The notes beneath the pieces are model-generated. The model did not search any database, had not been told where the DNA came from, and was given only the letters and a program-made list of their open reading frames with translations. Below are positions 48,429 to 57,753 of a stretch of 64,000 nucleotides of DNA, piece by piece (the first letter of the stretch is position 1; every line of letters begins with the position of its first letter). The translations under genes and the position numbers were made by a program. The stretch comes from CAVSUZ01 sp963791885 (GTDB taxonomy: Bacteria > Pseudomonadota > Alphaproteobacteria > Acetobacterales > Acetobacteraceae), in contig CAWBUL010000005.1 of NCBI GenBank assembly GCA_963791885.1, forward strand, positions 2,108,001-2,172,000. Reading direction: 5' to 3'.

Positions 48429-49364
48429 TTAGCCAGCCAGTGGGGAATCGACGATCGCGAGCGGCGCCGATGCGGATACCAGGCTGATCCGAGCCACCCC
48501 GAGATATTCTCTCAGCTCGCCCGCCGGCACGACCATCGGGCCGGGTCCTTTCGCTGTTCCGGGAGCTGGCTGCGGGAACGCCGTGGACCGAGCAGTGTGG
48601 AACGCGACGTGGCCCTCCACCTTCTGCAGCACCTGATGGATGTGCCCGTTCAGCACGGTGACCGAGCCGAACCGCTTAAGATAGCTCAGTGCCTGTGCAG
48701 CGTCGGCGGTGCCCCAGCCCCAGTCCTTGTACGCGATCCACAGCGGGACATGTGCCATCAGCACGATCGGTGTGCTGGCGCTGCGCCCTTTCACGTCCTT
48801 CTCAAGCCATTCGAGCTGTTCCCGGCCGAGATTACCGAGCCCGTTGCCCTGCAGATCCACCACGTTGACCAGGCCAATAAAATGCACGCCATTGGCGTCG
48901 AAGCTGTACCAGCCGTCGCCTTTGGTGCCCTTGCCGAACCGATTGAGGTAGCTCTTCCCGTCCTCTTCAAGGATGTCGTGCTCGCCCGGCACGGTATACG
49001 TCGTGAGCCCAGTCTCGCTCATAAGCTGCTGCGCCGTGTCGAATTGTGCCGGCTTCGACAGATGGCTGATATCGCCAGTGTGGATCATGAAGGCCGGACG
49101 CACCGGCATCGCCTCGATCTTGCCGAGGGCTTCCTTCAACGTGGCTGTCGTGTTGGGGTTGGCCGCCTTATCGAAACCCAGGTGGCTGTCGCTGATCTGC
49201 ACGAACATGAAGTCCTTGCTAGGCATCGCCGCTTCGGCGCTGCTGATCAGACGTGACCGCGGCACCCCGCCAGCGATCGTCCAGACCATCGCGCCACCAG
49301 CCCAGGTCATGCACTTCAGAAAGCCGCGGCGCTGCGGATCGACGTCGTTGTTCTGGTTGTTCAT
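48429..49364 (-). CDS. Tat-exported calcineurin-like metallophosphoesterase
   Basis: 311 residues from ATG 49364 (GGAGA upstream). Twin-arginine signal RRGFLKCMTWAGGA. Metal-site motifs SDSHLG, HTGDISH, GEHD (Asn of the usual GNHD is Glu), MAHVP and NGHIHQ. Hydrolyses phosphoesters in the periplasm; substrate unknown. It is divergent from an ECF sigma factor and carries a candidate ECF promoter. Confidence 0.87.
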   Translation of the reverse strand: MNNQNNDVDPQRRGFLKCMTWAGGAMVWTIAGGVPRSRLISSAEAAMPSKDFMFVQISDSHLGFDKAANPNTTATLKEALGKIEAMPVRPAFMIHTGDISHLSKPAQFDTAQQLMSETGLTTYTVPGEHDILEEDGKSYLNRFGKGTKGDGWYSFDANGVHFIGLVNVVDLQGNGLGNLGREQLEWLEKDVKGRSASTPIVLMAHVPLWIAYKDWGWGTADAAQALSYLKRFGSVTVLNGHIHQVLQKVEGHVAFHTARSTAFPQPAPGTAKGPGPMVVPAGELREYLGVARISLVSASAPLAIVDSPLAG

Positions 49365-49412
49365 CCTGCTCTCCTTATTTGCCGCGGTCTGAATCTCGGG
49401 CACGGCTGTCAG

Positions 49413-49441
49413 CTAGACCTCACCTTGAGGACGAAAATTCC
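49413..49441 (-). promoter_or_regulatory. Candidate ECF-sigma promoter for the phosphoesterase operon
   Basis: GGAATT (-35) and GTCTAG (-10) separated by 17 bp on the minus strand, about 50 bp before the ATG at 49364. The GGAA/GTC form is typical of ECF-sigma promoters; the sigma gene is divergent and adjacent. Confidence 0.5.
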
Positions 49442-49496
49442 TTGAGCAGGTGATTCTTTTTTCGCTCGCATACCGCCCCGGCGGGAATAGACCGGC

Positions 49497-50120
49497 TTGT
49501 CACTGGGTCTTGGCTTTAGCGAACGGCATGCACGGGAAGGGGATCCGGCCTTGCCTCCTTTCAGTGATGATCGAAAGCGGCGCTTCGAGCTGCTGGCGCT
49601 TCCGCATCTCGATGCGGCGTACAACTTGGCGCGTTGGCTCGCTGGCAATGCGTCGGAGGCGGAAGACGTGGTCCAAGAGGCGTACCTACGGGCGTATGGC
49701 TATTTCGATAGCTATCAGGGGGGCGACATGCGCCCGTGGCTGCTGGCAATCGTGCGCAACTGTTACTCGACTTTGGGGCGACAGCGTCGATCTGGACGGA
49801 CGAGCTACGTCGCCGAACTGCCGACGGAAGACGGCGGCCAATCGCTGGAGCCACTGTGGAGCATCCCCGCGCGTGATCCAGAGGCGCTGCTGCTGCATGG
49901 CGCCGACAGCGAGCGGGTGAATGCACTCATGCAGGAGTTGCCGCCAGACTATCGCGAGGTGTTGCTGCTGCGGGAGGTTGAGGAGTTGTCTTACCGCCAG
50001 ATCGCCGAGGTTGTCGGCGTGCCGGTCGGGACGGTGATGTCATGTCTGGCACGCGCTCGGACGACCTTGCGGCGGCGGTGGTTTGCCGAGGACGCTAAGG
50101 AGAGCGCCCATGAAGTGTGA
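49497..50120 (+). CDS. ECF-family RNA polymerase sigma factor
   Basis: 207 residues from a TTG; no ATG is available and the first 25 residues may not be translated. Sigma-2 region LDAAYNLARWLAGNASEAED and VVQEAYLRAYGYFDSY; sigma-4 region LPPDYREVLLLREVEELSY and VGVPVGTVMSCLARARTTLR. Directs transcription of stress-type regulons. Overlaps the anti-sigma gene by 11 bp. Confidence 0.88.
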   Translation: MSLGLGFSERHAREGDPALPPFSDDRKRRFELLALPHLDAAYNLARWLAGNASEAEDVVQEAYLRAYGYFDSYQGGDMRPWLLAIVRNCYSTLGRQRRSGRTSYVAELPTEDGGQSLEPLWSIPARDPEALLLHGADSERVNALMQELPPDYREVLLLREVEELSYRQIAEVVGVPVGTVMSCLARARTTLRRRWFAEDAKESAHEV

Positions 50121-50874
50121 GCGCGCTACCGCCTGGGTCCAACGATTGCTCGATAATGAACTGCCGCCCGTACAGCGCTTCCGGCTGCGCCGCCATCTCG
50201 CAGGCTGCGGGGCCTGCGCGGCGGAACTGAAGGAACAGCGGGCCATGCAGTCCGCTCTTCGCGACACAATTGCCTATCATCGCGCGCCACTTGCGTTGGC
50301 CGCGCGTATCGTGGCCAGCCTGCCTCGCGAAGTGCCGCCGCCGTCCAGCCGCACATGGTTCCGTCTGCCCGCCGTGGGTATGACGGGCGCGGGGATGGCG
50401 GGTGTGCTCGCCGGGGGGGCGCTGATGTTACTCGTGCAACGCGGCGGCCCCGGCCAAACTGACCTAACCAATGCCGTGATCGACAGCCACATCGCTTCCT
50501 TGATGGCCGACCATCTCACCGACGTGCAAACCAGCAACCAGCACACAGTGAAACCATGGCTATCGGCGCATATCGATGTCTCGCCCCCGGTGGGCGACTT
50601 CGCTGCCGAGGGCTTTCCGCTTATCGGCGGCCGAGTGGACTACATCGACGGTCATCCAACCGCGGCAGTGGTGTACCGCCACGACAAACATGTCATCAAC
50701 CTGTTCACCTGGGCTTCGCCCGGTCAGCCGGACGCCTCACAGCGCACCGATCACCGCCAAGGCTTGAACGTGGTGAGCTGGCGGCGCGCCGGCATCAGCT
50801 ACTTCGTGGTGTCTGATGTCGAACTGAATCAGCTCGACAAGTTCACGCGGCTGGTCACGCAGAACGCGTCCTAA
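50110..50874 (+). CDS. Anti-sigma factor, zinc-finger (ZAS) type, membrane-anchored
   Basis: 254 residues, ATG 50110 with AAGGAGA upstream. HLAGCGACAAEL gives the HxxxCxxC of the anti-sigma zinc domain; one transmembrane helix (GMTGAGMAGVLAGGALMLLV), then a 140-residue periplasmic domain (HDKHVINLFTWASP, RAGISYFVVSDV). Holds the upstream ECF sigma inactive until a periplasmic signal. Confidence 0.88.
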   Translation: MKCERATAWVQRLLDNELPPVQRFRLRRHLAGCGACAAELKEQRAMQSALRDTIAYHRAPLALAARIVASLPREVPPPSSRTWFRLPAVGMTGAGMAGVLAGGALMLLVQRGGPGQTDLTNAVIDSHIASLMADHLTDVQTSNQHTVKPWLSAHIDVSPPVGDFAAEGFPLIGGRVDYIDGHPTAAVVYRHDKHVINLFTWASPGQPDASQRTDHRQGLNVVSWRRAGISYFVVSDVELNQLDKFTRLVTQNAS

Positions 50875-51021
50875 CGGGTATTCGACTTCGCTTATTCCGG
50901 CCCAAGCCCATCACTTTCACATGCCGGATCTATCGGTTCGTATCGACTGAAACGGACGCGTAATCGGGTAGCTGGTCCATGAGGCGGATCGGGCGCGTCC
51001 GGCCTCGCAAGGGAGACCATC

Positions 51022-51135
51022 ATGATCGGCATACGGCGTTGTCCGGCCGCGGACCAAATACTCCAGGTAGCCCTGCCGTTGGTGGCGCCGGTCGCTGCCC
51101 TGGCGATCCTGCTGGCGATCAACTCGTTCACGTGA
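51022..51135 (+). CDS. Small single-pass membrane protein
   Basis: 37 residues: a short basic head then a hydrophobic helix (LPLVAPVAALAILLAINS). ATG 51022 has AGGGAG 10 nt upstream. Its stop overlaps the next start as GTGA. Not recognised; likely cotranscribed with the following small gene. Confidence 0.45.
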   Translation: MIGIRRCPAADQILQVALPLVAPVAALAILLAINSFT

Positions 51136-51329
51136 ACAGCAGCATCGACGAGCCACCCGACCTTCGTCAGGCGGCCAGGCTGCTGATCGACACGCATGGT
51201 GCCGATGCCCGGCCACGCGCTGCGGCGCGAAGCCGCGAGCTGTTCGTCCAGGGAGACATGATCGGTCACGCGATCTGGCAGAAGGTCCTGCAGGCTATAG
51301 ATGAACTGACAGGATCCACCGCCGGCTGA
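51132..51329 (+). CDS. Small hypothetical protein
   Basis: 65 residues from a GTG. LRQAARLLIDTHGADARPRA, LFVQGDMIGHAIWQKVLQAI: a helical pattern seen in short uncharacterised alphaproteobacterial proteins. Coupled to the 37-residue membrane protein. Confidence 0.6.
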   Translation: MNSSIDEPPDLRQAARLLIDTHGADARPRAAARSRELFVQGDMIGHAIWQKVLQAIDELTGSTAG

Positions 51330-51457
51330 GCATCATCTCATGGTGCACCGATGGAATAGAAAAGCTCAACCTCAGTCAAACTAATCTCGTTTCTCCCCGA
51401 AGGGCGACCCTGCCATAGGACTTTCAGCCACCATCGACCGATAGGCAAGAAACCGCC

Positions 51458-52162
51458 ATGTGCTATTCTGCCCGGAGCCGGCTGCGGCCGGCGTTATCAG
51501 CCGAGCGGGATCCGGCGATCGCCCAATTCGAGGATCTGATCGCACCGTGTCTCGATGCAGCTTTTAATCTTGCCGTATGGCTGACCGGAAGCAAGCCAAG
51601 CGCAGAGGACGTCGTGCTCGGCGCTTGTTTGAGCGCTTTTCAGGAGTTGGGAGAGATACGCGACAAGCAGGTTCTCGTTCGGCTCCTCGCGATCGTCCAT
51701 GCCGCCTGCTACCGCTGGATCCAAGACAAAGGAGCCGACGAGCAGTCGGTTCGATTAGAACAATCGCCGGCCCGGCGGGCGGGTGAGCGGTCCGTTCATC
51801 GGGCGACGCCGGAGCATGAGGATCCCGGGCAGGAGGTCCTTACCACTCTGGTCGGCGCGTTGCCGGTACGTGAGCGGGAGGTTCTGATTCTGCACGACAT
51901 CGAGCAGCTGACTTTCCGCGAGATCGCCGCAGTCACCAATGCATCGGTTGAGACGACCCGGTCCCGACTGCTGTTCGCGCAGCGGCACATATCAGCGTGG
52001 CGCACTGGCGACGGCAGCTTCCTCATGCAACCAGTTTCTGAGCGCCAGGAGCCGCGGCTTTTCCAGCGCGCCCGGCGGGCAGACGAGAAAGAAGGCCAGA
52101 TCGACCCTCAAAGCCATGTCGAAAGGTCGGACCAGACGGCCGTCCGCGACATCAGCTGCTGA
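51458..52162 (+). CDS. ECF-family sigma factor, second copy, with C-terminal read-through
   Basis: 234 residues from ATG 51458. Sigma-2 (LDAAFNLAVWLTGSKPSAED) is recognisable but its helix after VVLGA is less conserved; sigma-4 has LPVREREVLILHDIEQLTF and TNASVETTRSRLLFAQRHI. The last 57 codons run antisense through the end of the LysR gene and are probably not an original part. No anti-sigma gene follows. Confidence 0.75.
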   Translation: MCYSARSRLRPALSAERDPAIAQFEDLIAPCLDAAFNLAVWLTGSKPSAEDVVLGACLSAFQELGEIRDKQVLVRLLAIVHAACYRWIQDKGADEQSVRLEQSPARRAGERSVHRATPEHEDPGQEVLTTLVGALPVREREVLILHDIEQLTFREIAAVTNASVETTRSRLLFAQRHISAWRTGDGSFLMQPVSERQEPRLFQRARRADEKEGQIDPQSHVERSDQTAVRDISC

Positions 52163-52909
52163 GAGCACGTCGATAGCGAGCGCAACACCCGCATTGAGGA
52201 TCGCCATTTCGATCGTCAGGAAGGAATTATTGAGCCGTGGTCCGCGACTGGCATCGACACCACTCACCCCCGCTGCCCGCAACCACGCCTCCCATCGCGG
52301 TGCCTCCGGTAACGCACTGGGGATCTCGTCATGCAGCAGCACGGCGTGACGCAGATCGTTCGGGTGCTGAAGCGCCGGCGGCCCTCTCGCCACCCGGGGA
52401 CTGCAAACCGGATAATAGGCGGCCGCTAACAGGCGCTCGGTGTGAAGTCCCGCATAATCGCCTCGGCCATAGCGGATGGCTAGGTCCACGTCTTCGCGTC
52501 CGAAGTCGACGAGACCACTCGATACCGAGATTTCCACCTCCACCTCGGGGCAGCGATCACGTAACCGCGGCAATCGCGGGATCAGCCATTTGGCGGCGAA
52601 TGAGGGCGGAACGGCAATGGTCAGAGAACCAACGGCATCGGCACTCCGTGCGTCCTTGGTAGCACTTTGAATGCGCGCGAAGGCGTGGTGGATGTCGGGA
52701 ACCAGTCCCCGTCCGGCCTTCGTCAAGACGAGCGACCGGCCGGAACGGCGAAACAGCTCAACCCCCAGGTGGTCCTCGAGCGAGCGGATCTGATGACTGA
52801 CTGCCGCGGCGGTGACGTGCAGTTCCTCCGCCGCCATGGTGAAATTGAGATGGCGCGCGGCAGCCTCAAACGTCCGGAGTGCGTTGAGTGGCGGAAGACG
52901 ATCCGGCAT
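51992..52909 (-). CDS. LysR-family regulator, GcvA-like
   Basis: 305 residues from ATG 52909 (a GTG at 52918 is possible). Winged helix at the N-terminus (LNALRTFEAAARHLNFTMAA, VTAAAVSHQIRSLEDHLGV), then a periplasmic-binding-like effector domain (YGRGDYAGLHTERLL). GcvA-type regulators control amino acid or beta-lactamase genes; the target here is unknown because no divergent gene is close. Confidence 0.88.
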   Translation of the reverse strand: MPDRLPPLNALRTFEAAARHLNFTMAAEELHVTAAAVSHQIRSLEDHLGVELFRRSGRSLVLTKAGRGLVPDIHHAFARIQSATKDARSADAVGSLTIAVPPSFAAKWLIPRLPRLRDRCPEVEVEISVSSGLVDFGREDVDLAIRYGRGDYAGLHTERLLAAAYYPVCSPRVARGPPALQHPNDLRHAVLLHDEIPSALPEAPRWEAWLRAAGVSGVDASRGPRLNNSFLTIEMAILNAGVALAIDVLSAADVADGRLVRPFDMALRVDLAFFLVCPPGALEKPRLLALRNWLHEEAAVASAPR

Positions 52910-53337
52910 GCCCTGCACCCATCACCGGGCTCCACTTTTAGACGGTCTGGCGGCTGATGGGCAACGGCGCTTCGGCCAGTGGCTGCCGATCCTTTATTCC
53001 TGAGAGGCTGGGTCCTCGACGTTGGTACGAGCGGTGTCGTTCGCATCATGTGGTGGCACCAGATGGAAGAGACTAGACTGTTTCTGACCTTTGCGTTGTT
53101 GTTCGGGAGAGAGATTCCACCGTGATCGCGGAATAGGCAGCAGTAAATTCACGTGCAATTTCCTTGGTGACAACGTCCTGCATCACCAGCGAAACGCGGG
53201 CGAGCGTTTACGGGCAGCCCGGATGTGAATGGCCGGTTCCGGGATTGCTCGACTGGCAGTTTAGCGGCCGAGTTGGTGGAAATCGGACGTGGGTCGATGG
53301 ATACCGATCTGCCCTCACGGGCCGATCCTTGAACGTC
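52910..53337. other. Intergenic region, no gene recognised
   Basis: Upstream of lysR and of locus 2. Short frames only; no RNA gene or repeat seen apart from the leader motif at its right end. Confidence 0.4.
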
Positions 53338-53350
53338 AGTACAACTAACC
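53338..53350 (+). promoter_or_regulatory. Conserved leader motif AGTACAACTAACC, locus 2
   Basis: Counterpart of 25024-25036, 13 bp before the ATG at 53364. Confidence 0.45.
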
Positions 53351-53363
53351 TTACCTCGCTCCG

Positions 53364-53897
53364 ATGCTCCCCACCGCACCCGCCGACCAAACCGACCTCG
53401 GCGACCTCCTCCCCGACAGCACCCAGCGCAAAATCGGCGATTACCTCCGGCGCACTCTCACGCCGCCATCGCCCAGGCCGCGCCCCTCCAGCCCGGCAAC
53501 AGCTTCGAGGCGCAACTCGCTGCCCGTGCCGTCGCCGCCTCAACCCGCGCCATGGACGCCCTCGGACTGGCTCAGGAACTCGACCAAATCACGCCGCCAC
53601 AGCGCTCGCCGTCCATCAGTGCCACGCCCAGTCCAACGCCAATGGCCCGCCAGGCCGACAGTGCGACCCGCATGTTCCTCCGCGTCGGCCACCCGCCGCA
53701 AACTGGAATCGCAGACCAAATCCCACGACCGGGCCGGGCTCATCACTGCCGTCCCCATGGGGCGGGGCTTCGCCGAGGCGCCTGCCGCGCCGGGCGAACC
53801 CAACCTGCGCCCCTCGCCAGAGCGACTGCCTCGCAGCCCTATCTCTCCTCACGATCCAGAAGACTCGAAAACACAAAAATGAGACAGCCGTGAGACA
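53364..53897 (+). pseudogene. Decayed uncharacterised gene, locus 2 (paralogue of 25050)
   Basis: First frame DQTDLGDLLPDSTQRKIGDY; after a one-base shift near 53460 the coding-like sequence is AIAQAAPLQPGNSFEAQLAA and then STRAMDALGLAQELDQI. Further shifts give KSHDRAGLITAVPMGRGFAE. Locus 1 has AIIAQISALRPNDSVEAALA at the same place. At least two or three frame breaks mark it as decayed. Function unknown. Confidence 0.45.
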
Positions 53898-54156
53898 GCC
53901 CATGGCGCGGCAATCTTGCGCCAATCGTTACACCGTGCGTCCCATTGTACGATCCGGTAAACTCGGAAACATGCTTCTGAGACAAGCGTGAGACAGCCAA
54001 CCCATCAGGGAGCCACTTGAACGAAACTCACCTCAGAGGCTCGTCCGGTGCGGAAAGGTTCGCAGAAACATAAGGGGGAGCTACCCAAGCCGGCCGACCA
54101 GTCCCATCCCACGATCCACCAGACTCGAAAACACAAAACTGAGACCACCGTGAGAC
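53864..54156 (+). repeat. Three 33-bp units (R5-R7)
   Basis: Units begin at 53864, 53962 and 54124, gapless with R1-R4: CTCGAAAACACAAAACTGAGAC followed by N4-GTGAGAC (R6 is divergent in the left half). The TGA in GTGAGAC closes the frame that is open in R1-R4. Confidence 0.65.
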
Positions 54157-54193
54157 GACCCGCCCGGCCCACCAAACGCCGCCCGGCCCTCGA

Positions 54194-54382
54194 ATGCCGA
54201 GGAACCAGCGGCTTGCGTGGAAAGCCCGCCGAGACATCCCCGCTTGTCTCCGCACCCGCCCCATCGTAAGCGTCCGCCGCCTTCGCGGAGGCGTGCACTG
54301 CACCACCCTCGACGCCATCCGTTCATTGTCCGTCTTGCGGAATTGGCGCAACCTCCTCTCGCGCCACCTTTTCCGGCTCTGA
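54194..54382 (+). pseudogene. Short remnant related to the 26322 gene
   Basis: Frame ending LRNWRNLLSRHLFRL just before kup; shares TGGCGCAACCTCCTC with 26388-26402 (FWRNLLTQR). Only this fragment is left, suggesting that the two-gene block of locus 1 once existed here too. Confidence 0.3.
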
Positions 54383-54392
54383 AAGGGAGCGG

Positions 54393-56285
54393 ATGACCGT
54401 TGCGATAACCGCCGCAGGTGCGCGCCGACGCCCGCTCGACTGGCCGGCGATGATCGGCGTGCTCGGCGTGGTATACGGCGATATCGGGACCAGCCCGCTC
54501 TACGCCTTCAAGGCCAGTCTGACCCTCTTCAACGGGATGGCCTTCAGCAACACCGAGGTGCTGGGCGTCCTGTCCATGATCTTTTGGTCGCTCTTCCTGA
54601 TCGTGACGGTGAAATACGTCACGCTGGTCATGCGCGCCGACAACCACGGCGAAGGCGGCATTCTCGCCCTAATGGCGCTGGCCCAGCGCGTGTGTAACCG
54701 ACCCTGGAGCAAGGCGGTGGTAGCCCTTGTTGGGATCGCCGGGGCATCGCTGTTCTTCGGCGACGGGGTCATCACCCCAGCCATCTCGGTGCTCTCCGCC
54801 ATCGAGGGGTTGGAGGTCGCTTCCCCCCAGCTTCAGCGTTTCGTGCTGCCTGCGAGCGTCATCGTGATCGTGGCGCTGTTTGCCGTGCAGTACCGCGGCA
54901 CGGGCAGTGTCGGCCGACTATTCGGCCCCGTCATGGTCCTTTGGTTCATCGCCATCGCCCTGCTCGGACTCAACAATGTGGCCGTGCATCCTTTCGTGCT
55001 TCTGGCATTGTCACCCAGCTACGCGGTCGCCCTCTGCATCCGCTACAAGGTCATGGCCTTCGTCGTCCTCGGCGCGGTTGTGCTGGCCGTGACCGGCGCC
55101 GAGGCGCTCTACGCCGATATGGGCCATTTCGGCGCAACCCCCATCCGCCGGAGTTGGACCTTCTTCGTCCTGCCAGCCCTGGTGCTGAACTACTTCGGCC
55201 AGGGCGCGCTGGTGCTCAGCCACCCGGAAGCCCTGGACAACCCGTTCTTTCTGCTCGGACCGCACTGGATCACCATCCCGCTAGTGGTGCTGGCGACGTT
55301 CGCGACCATCATTGCCAGCCAGGCAGTGATCTCCGGCGCCTACTCGATGACGCGGCAGTGCATGCAACTGGGCTTTCTGCCCCGCATGACGGTGCGCCAC
55401 ACCTCCTCCAGGGAGGAGGGCCAGATTTATGTCCCCCAGGTAAATCTGTTCCTCGCGGTGGGCGTGCTGGTGCTGGTGTTGGGCTTCCGCACCAGCGACA
55501 GCCTGGCCTCCGCCTACGGGATCGCGGTGACTGGCACGTTCCTGTGCACGGCGTTTCTCGCTGCCGTCGTGTACCGCCGGCAGTTCCATTGGCCGCGCCC
55601 ATTGGCCATCGGCGTGTTCGGGTTTTTCTTCGTGATCGACTTCATCTTCTTCTCCGCCAATACGATGAAGGTCGTCGAAGGCGGCTGGGTGCCGCTGGCT
55701 TTTGGCCTGGCTCTCATGGCGCTGATGACATCCTGGAAGAGAGGGCGGGACTTGCTCTTTGCGCGCTGGCGGCAGGACAGTCTGCCACTCGCCTCCTTCC
55801 TTGCGCGCCTGCCGCAATCGCGCACCGTCCGCGTGCCCGGCTTGGCCGTTTTCCTGACCGGCAATCCGGAATACGTGCCCGCCGCCCTGCTGCACAATCT
55901 GAAGCACAACAAGGTCCTGCATGAGCGCGTGTTCTTCGTCACCGTCCATAACCTGGACGTGCCGGAGGCCCGGCCGGGACATCGGCTGGAAACCGAAGAA
56001 CTCGCCCCGGGAATCCGGCGTGTGATTCTGCGTTATGGATTCATGGAAAGTCCGGACATCCCGCACGATCTCGAGCTGCTGCACGAACGGGACATCCCGT
56101 TCGACCCTATGCAGGCTAGCTACTTCTTGGGGCGTGAGATGATGGTGCCCTCCATGGCCCCCAAGCTGCCGTTGTGGCGCCGCTGGCTGTTCCTGTTCCT
56201 GGCGCGCAACGCGGTCCCGGCGACGGAGTTCTTCCGCATCCCCTCCGACCGTGTCGTGGAGCTGGGTGTGCGGATTGCGGTGTAA
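54393..56285 (+). CDS. kup: Low-affinity potassium transporter Kup
   Basis: 630 residues, ATG 54393 with AAGGGAG upstream. N-terminal GVLGVVYGDIGTSPLYAFK, VTVKYVTLVMRADNHGEGGI, ASLFFGDGVITPAISVLSAI: KUP/HAK/KT signatures. About 12 transmembrane helices and a cytoplasmic C-terminal domain. K+/H+ symport across the inner membrane. Confidence 0.96.
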   Translation: MTVAITAAGARRRPLDWPAMIGVLGVVYGDIGTSPLYAFKASLTLFNGMAFSNTEVLGVLSMIFWSLFLIVTVKYVTLVMRADNHGEGGILALMALAQRVCNRPWSKAVVALVGIAGASLFFGDGVITPAISVLSAIEGLEVASPQLQRFVLPASVIVIVALFAVQYRGTGSVGRLFGPVMVLWFIAIALLGLNNVAVHPFVLLALSPSYAVALCIRYKVMAFVVLGAVVLAVTGAEALYADMGHFGATPIRRSWTFFVLPALVLNYFGQGALVLSHPEALDNPFFLLGPHWITIPLVVLATFATIIASQAVISGAYSMTRQCMQLGFLPRMTVRHTSSREEGQIYVPQVNLFLAVGVLVLVLGFRTSDSLASAYGIAVTGTFLCTAFLAAVVYRRQFHWPRPLAIGVFGFFFVIDFIFFSANTMKVVEGGWVPLAFGLALMALMTSWKRGRDLLFARWRQDSLPLASFLARLPQSRTVRVPGLAVFLTGNPEYVPAALLHNLKHNKVLHERVFFVTVHNLDVPEARPGHRLETEELAPGIRRVILRYGFMESPDIPHDLELLHERDIPFDPMQASYFLGREMMVPSMAPKLPLWRRWLFLFLARNAVPATEFFRIPSDRVVELGVRIAV

Positions 56286-56288
56286 ATT

Positions 56289-56651
56289 ATGACCGAGCCT
56301 CGCTCCCATAGAATTCTGGCCCTGCTCTCCCGGGCGCCTGACGAACCCCAGGGCGACACGCGGACAGGCATCGAACTCACCGTTTGTCTGAACGCGCGCG
56401 GGCAGTTGGACCCAACCGCCTGCCTGGAGACGACCGCACGGGTGCGCCGCTTTTGGCGGGACAGGCCGGACTGGCAGGGCACGCTGCAACGCCTCGATGA
56501 CGATCGCTGGGGATTGCAGGCCGCCACCAATCCGGACGAGCCGCTTCGCGAACTGGACACCCCGGTGATGCGTCCCGGCGAATATCTGACGCTCCGCCGT
56601 CCGAACGGCGAGGAACTCGTCTTCCGGATCGTCAGCGTCGAACCAGAATGA
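56289..56651 (+). CDS. Hypothetical protein in the kup operon
   Basis: 120 residues, soluble, no family recognised. RVRRFWRDRPDWQGTLQRLD and LTLRRPNGEELVFRIVSVEP suggest a small mixed alpha/beta fold. It starts 3 nt after kup and ends next to the convergent aldolase, so it is likely translated with kup. Confidence 0.6.
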   Translation: MTEPRSHRILALLSRAPDEPQGDTRTGIELTVCLNARGQLDPTACLETTARVRRFWRDRPDWQGTLQRLDDDRWGLQAATNPDEPLRELDTPVMRPGEYLTLRRPNGEELVFRIVSVEPE

Positions 56652-57449
56652 TTACCCCGGCGTTCCCACTTTGCAGGCGCGCAGGAAGTTCGCCCGCTGG
56701 GTCGATCCCGACACGATATAGCCGTGATCCGAACCGGTGACGATGAACCGGCTCCCCATACCGATATATCGCGTCGAGTCTTCCTCTCCGCCGATGCCGC
56801 CCATGCCCAACACCTTGCCGTGCTTGTGGCACGCGGCGCCCACACGAGCATACGCGTCGACCAGCTTGGCGTGCCCCATCTGCCCGGCGATGCCGAGTTC
56901 AGATGTCAGGTCGAAGCTGCCGATCAGCAGCACGTCGATCCCATCGACTGCGGCAATGGCATCCGCATTCGCCACCGCCTCCGGGCTCTCGATCATCACC
57001 ACGGTCAGGATCTCGGCGTTGACCGCGGCCTGCGCCTCAGCCACGGCAGGCGGCAGATATCCATACACGGCCGGAGGTCCGCCCCAGCTTCGCTTGCCCT
57101 GCGGCGGATAGCGGAACGTGCGCGCAATGGTTTGCGCCTGCGCGGCGGTATCCACATGCGGCACGACGATTCCCAGAGCCCCGTTGTCCAGCAGCCGCGT
57201 TGCTTCATCCAGCGCACCGGCGCAAACGCGCACGATCGGCGTGATACCCGTCGGCAGCGAGGCAATACAGAGCTGCGTCGCTTCCTGTACGGAGAAAGCG
57301 CCATGCTCCATATCGATGAACAGGAAGTCGTGGCCTCCCGCCTTTGCCAACAGCGGCGCGGCAATGCTCCTCAGGTGATGCAGCCCGAACCCGAGCGCCA
57401 CCTCGCCCGCCGCAAGCTTCCGTTTCGCCGTATTCTGCACCAAGACCAT
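56652..57449 (-). CDS. HpcH/HpaI aldolase family protein
   Basis: 265 residues, ATG 57449 with GGAGG upstream. Class II aldolase barrel: LFIDMEHGAFSVQEATQLC, GALGIVVPHVDTAAQAQTIA, VMIESPEAVANADAIAAVDG, LLIGSFDLTSELG. Metal-dependent cleavage of 4-hydroxy-2-oxo acids such as HKHD or 2-dehydro-3-deoxy sugars acids; substrate not determined. Confidence 0.88.
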   Translation of the reverse strand: MVLVQNTAKRKLAAGEVALGFGLHHLRSIAAPLLAKAGGHDFLFIDMEHGAFSVQEATQLCIASLPTGITPIVRVCAGALDEATRLLDNGALGIVVPHVDTAAQAQTIARTFRYPPQGKRSWGGPPAVYGYLPPAVAEAQAAVNAEILTVVMIESPEAVANADAIAAVDGIDVLLIGSFDLTSELGIAGQMGHAKLVDAYARVGAACHKHGKVLGMGGIGGEEDSTRYIGMGSRFIVTGSDHGYIVSGSTQRANFLRACKVGTPG

Positions 57450-57753
57450 CGAGATTCCCTCCGGTTATCGATCACCATCAGCGCAGCACGCGGGGTGCCG
57501 TGGGTCAAACATCTTCTGTCCTGGCGATGCATGACGGGATCGCGGACCCTGTGCAAGACGCTCTGCAGCTGAGAGCATTGCCCGCAGCCTATCACCGCCT
57601 CGGCCTGTGTGTGAGTTCGTGTACGCCTATTTCGCTGGTGGCCTTCCGGGCTTGCACATGCTTGGGGAACGAACGCAGAAGCGAATTGCTTACATTGCGA
57701 CGGGTCGCTAACTTACCCGCGCTCGGTACCGAGCCACCGCATCAAGGCTTCGC
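57450..57753. other. Intergenic region, no gene recognised
   Basis: Divergent promoters of the aldolase and the glycosyltransferase-like gene are expected here; no clear box or RNA seen. The base composition drops towards the right. Confidence 0.4.
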
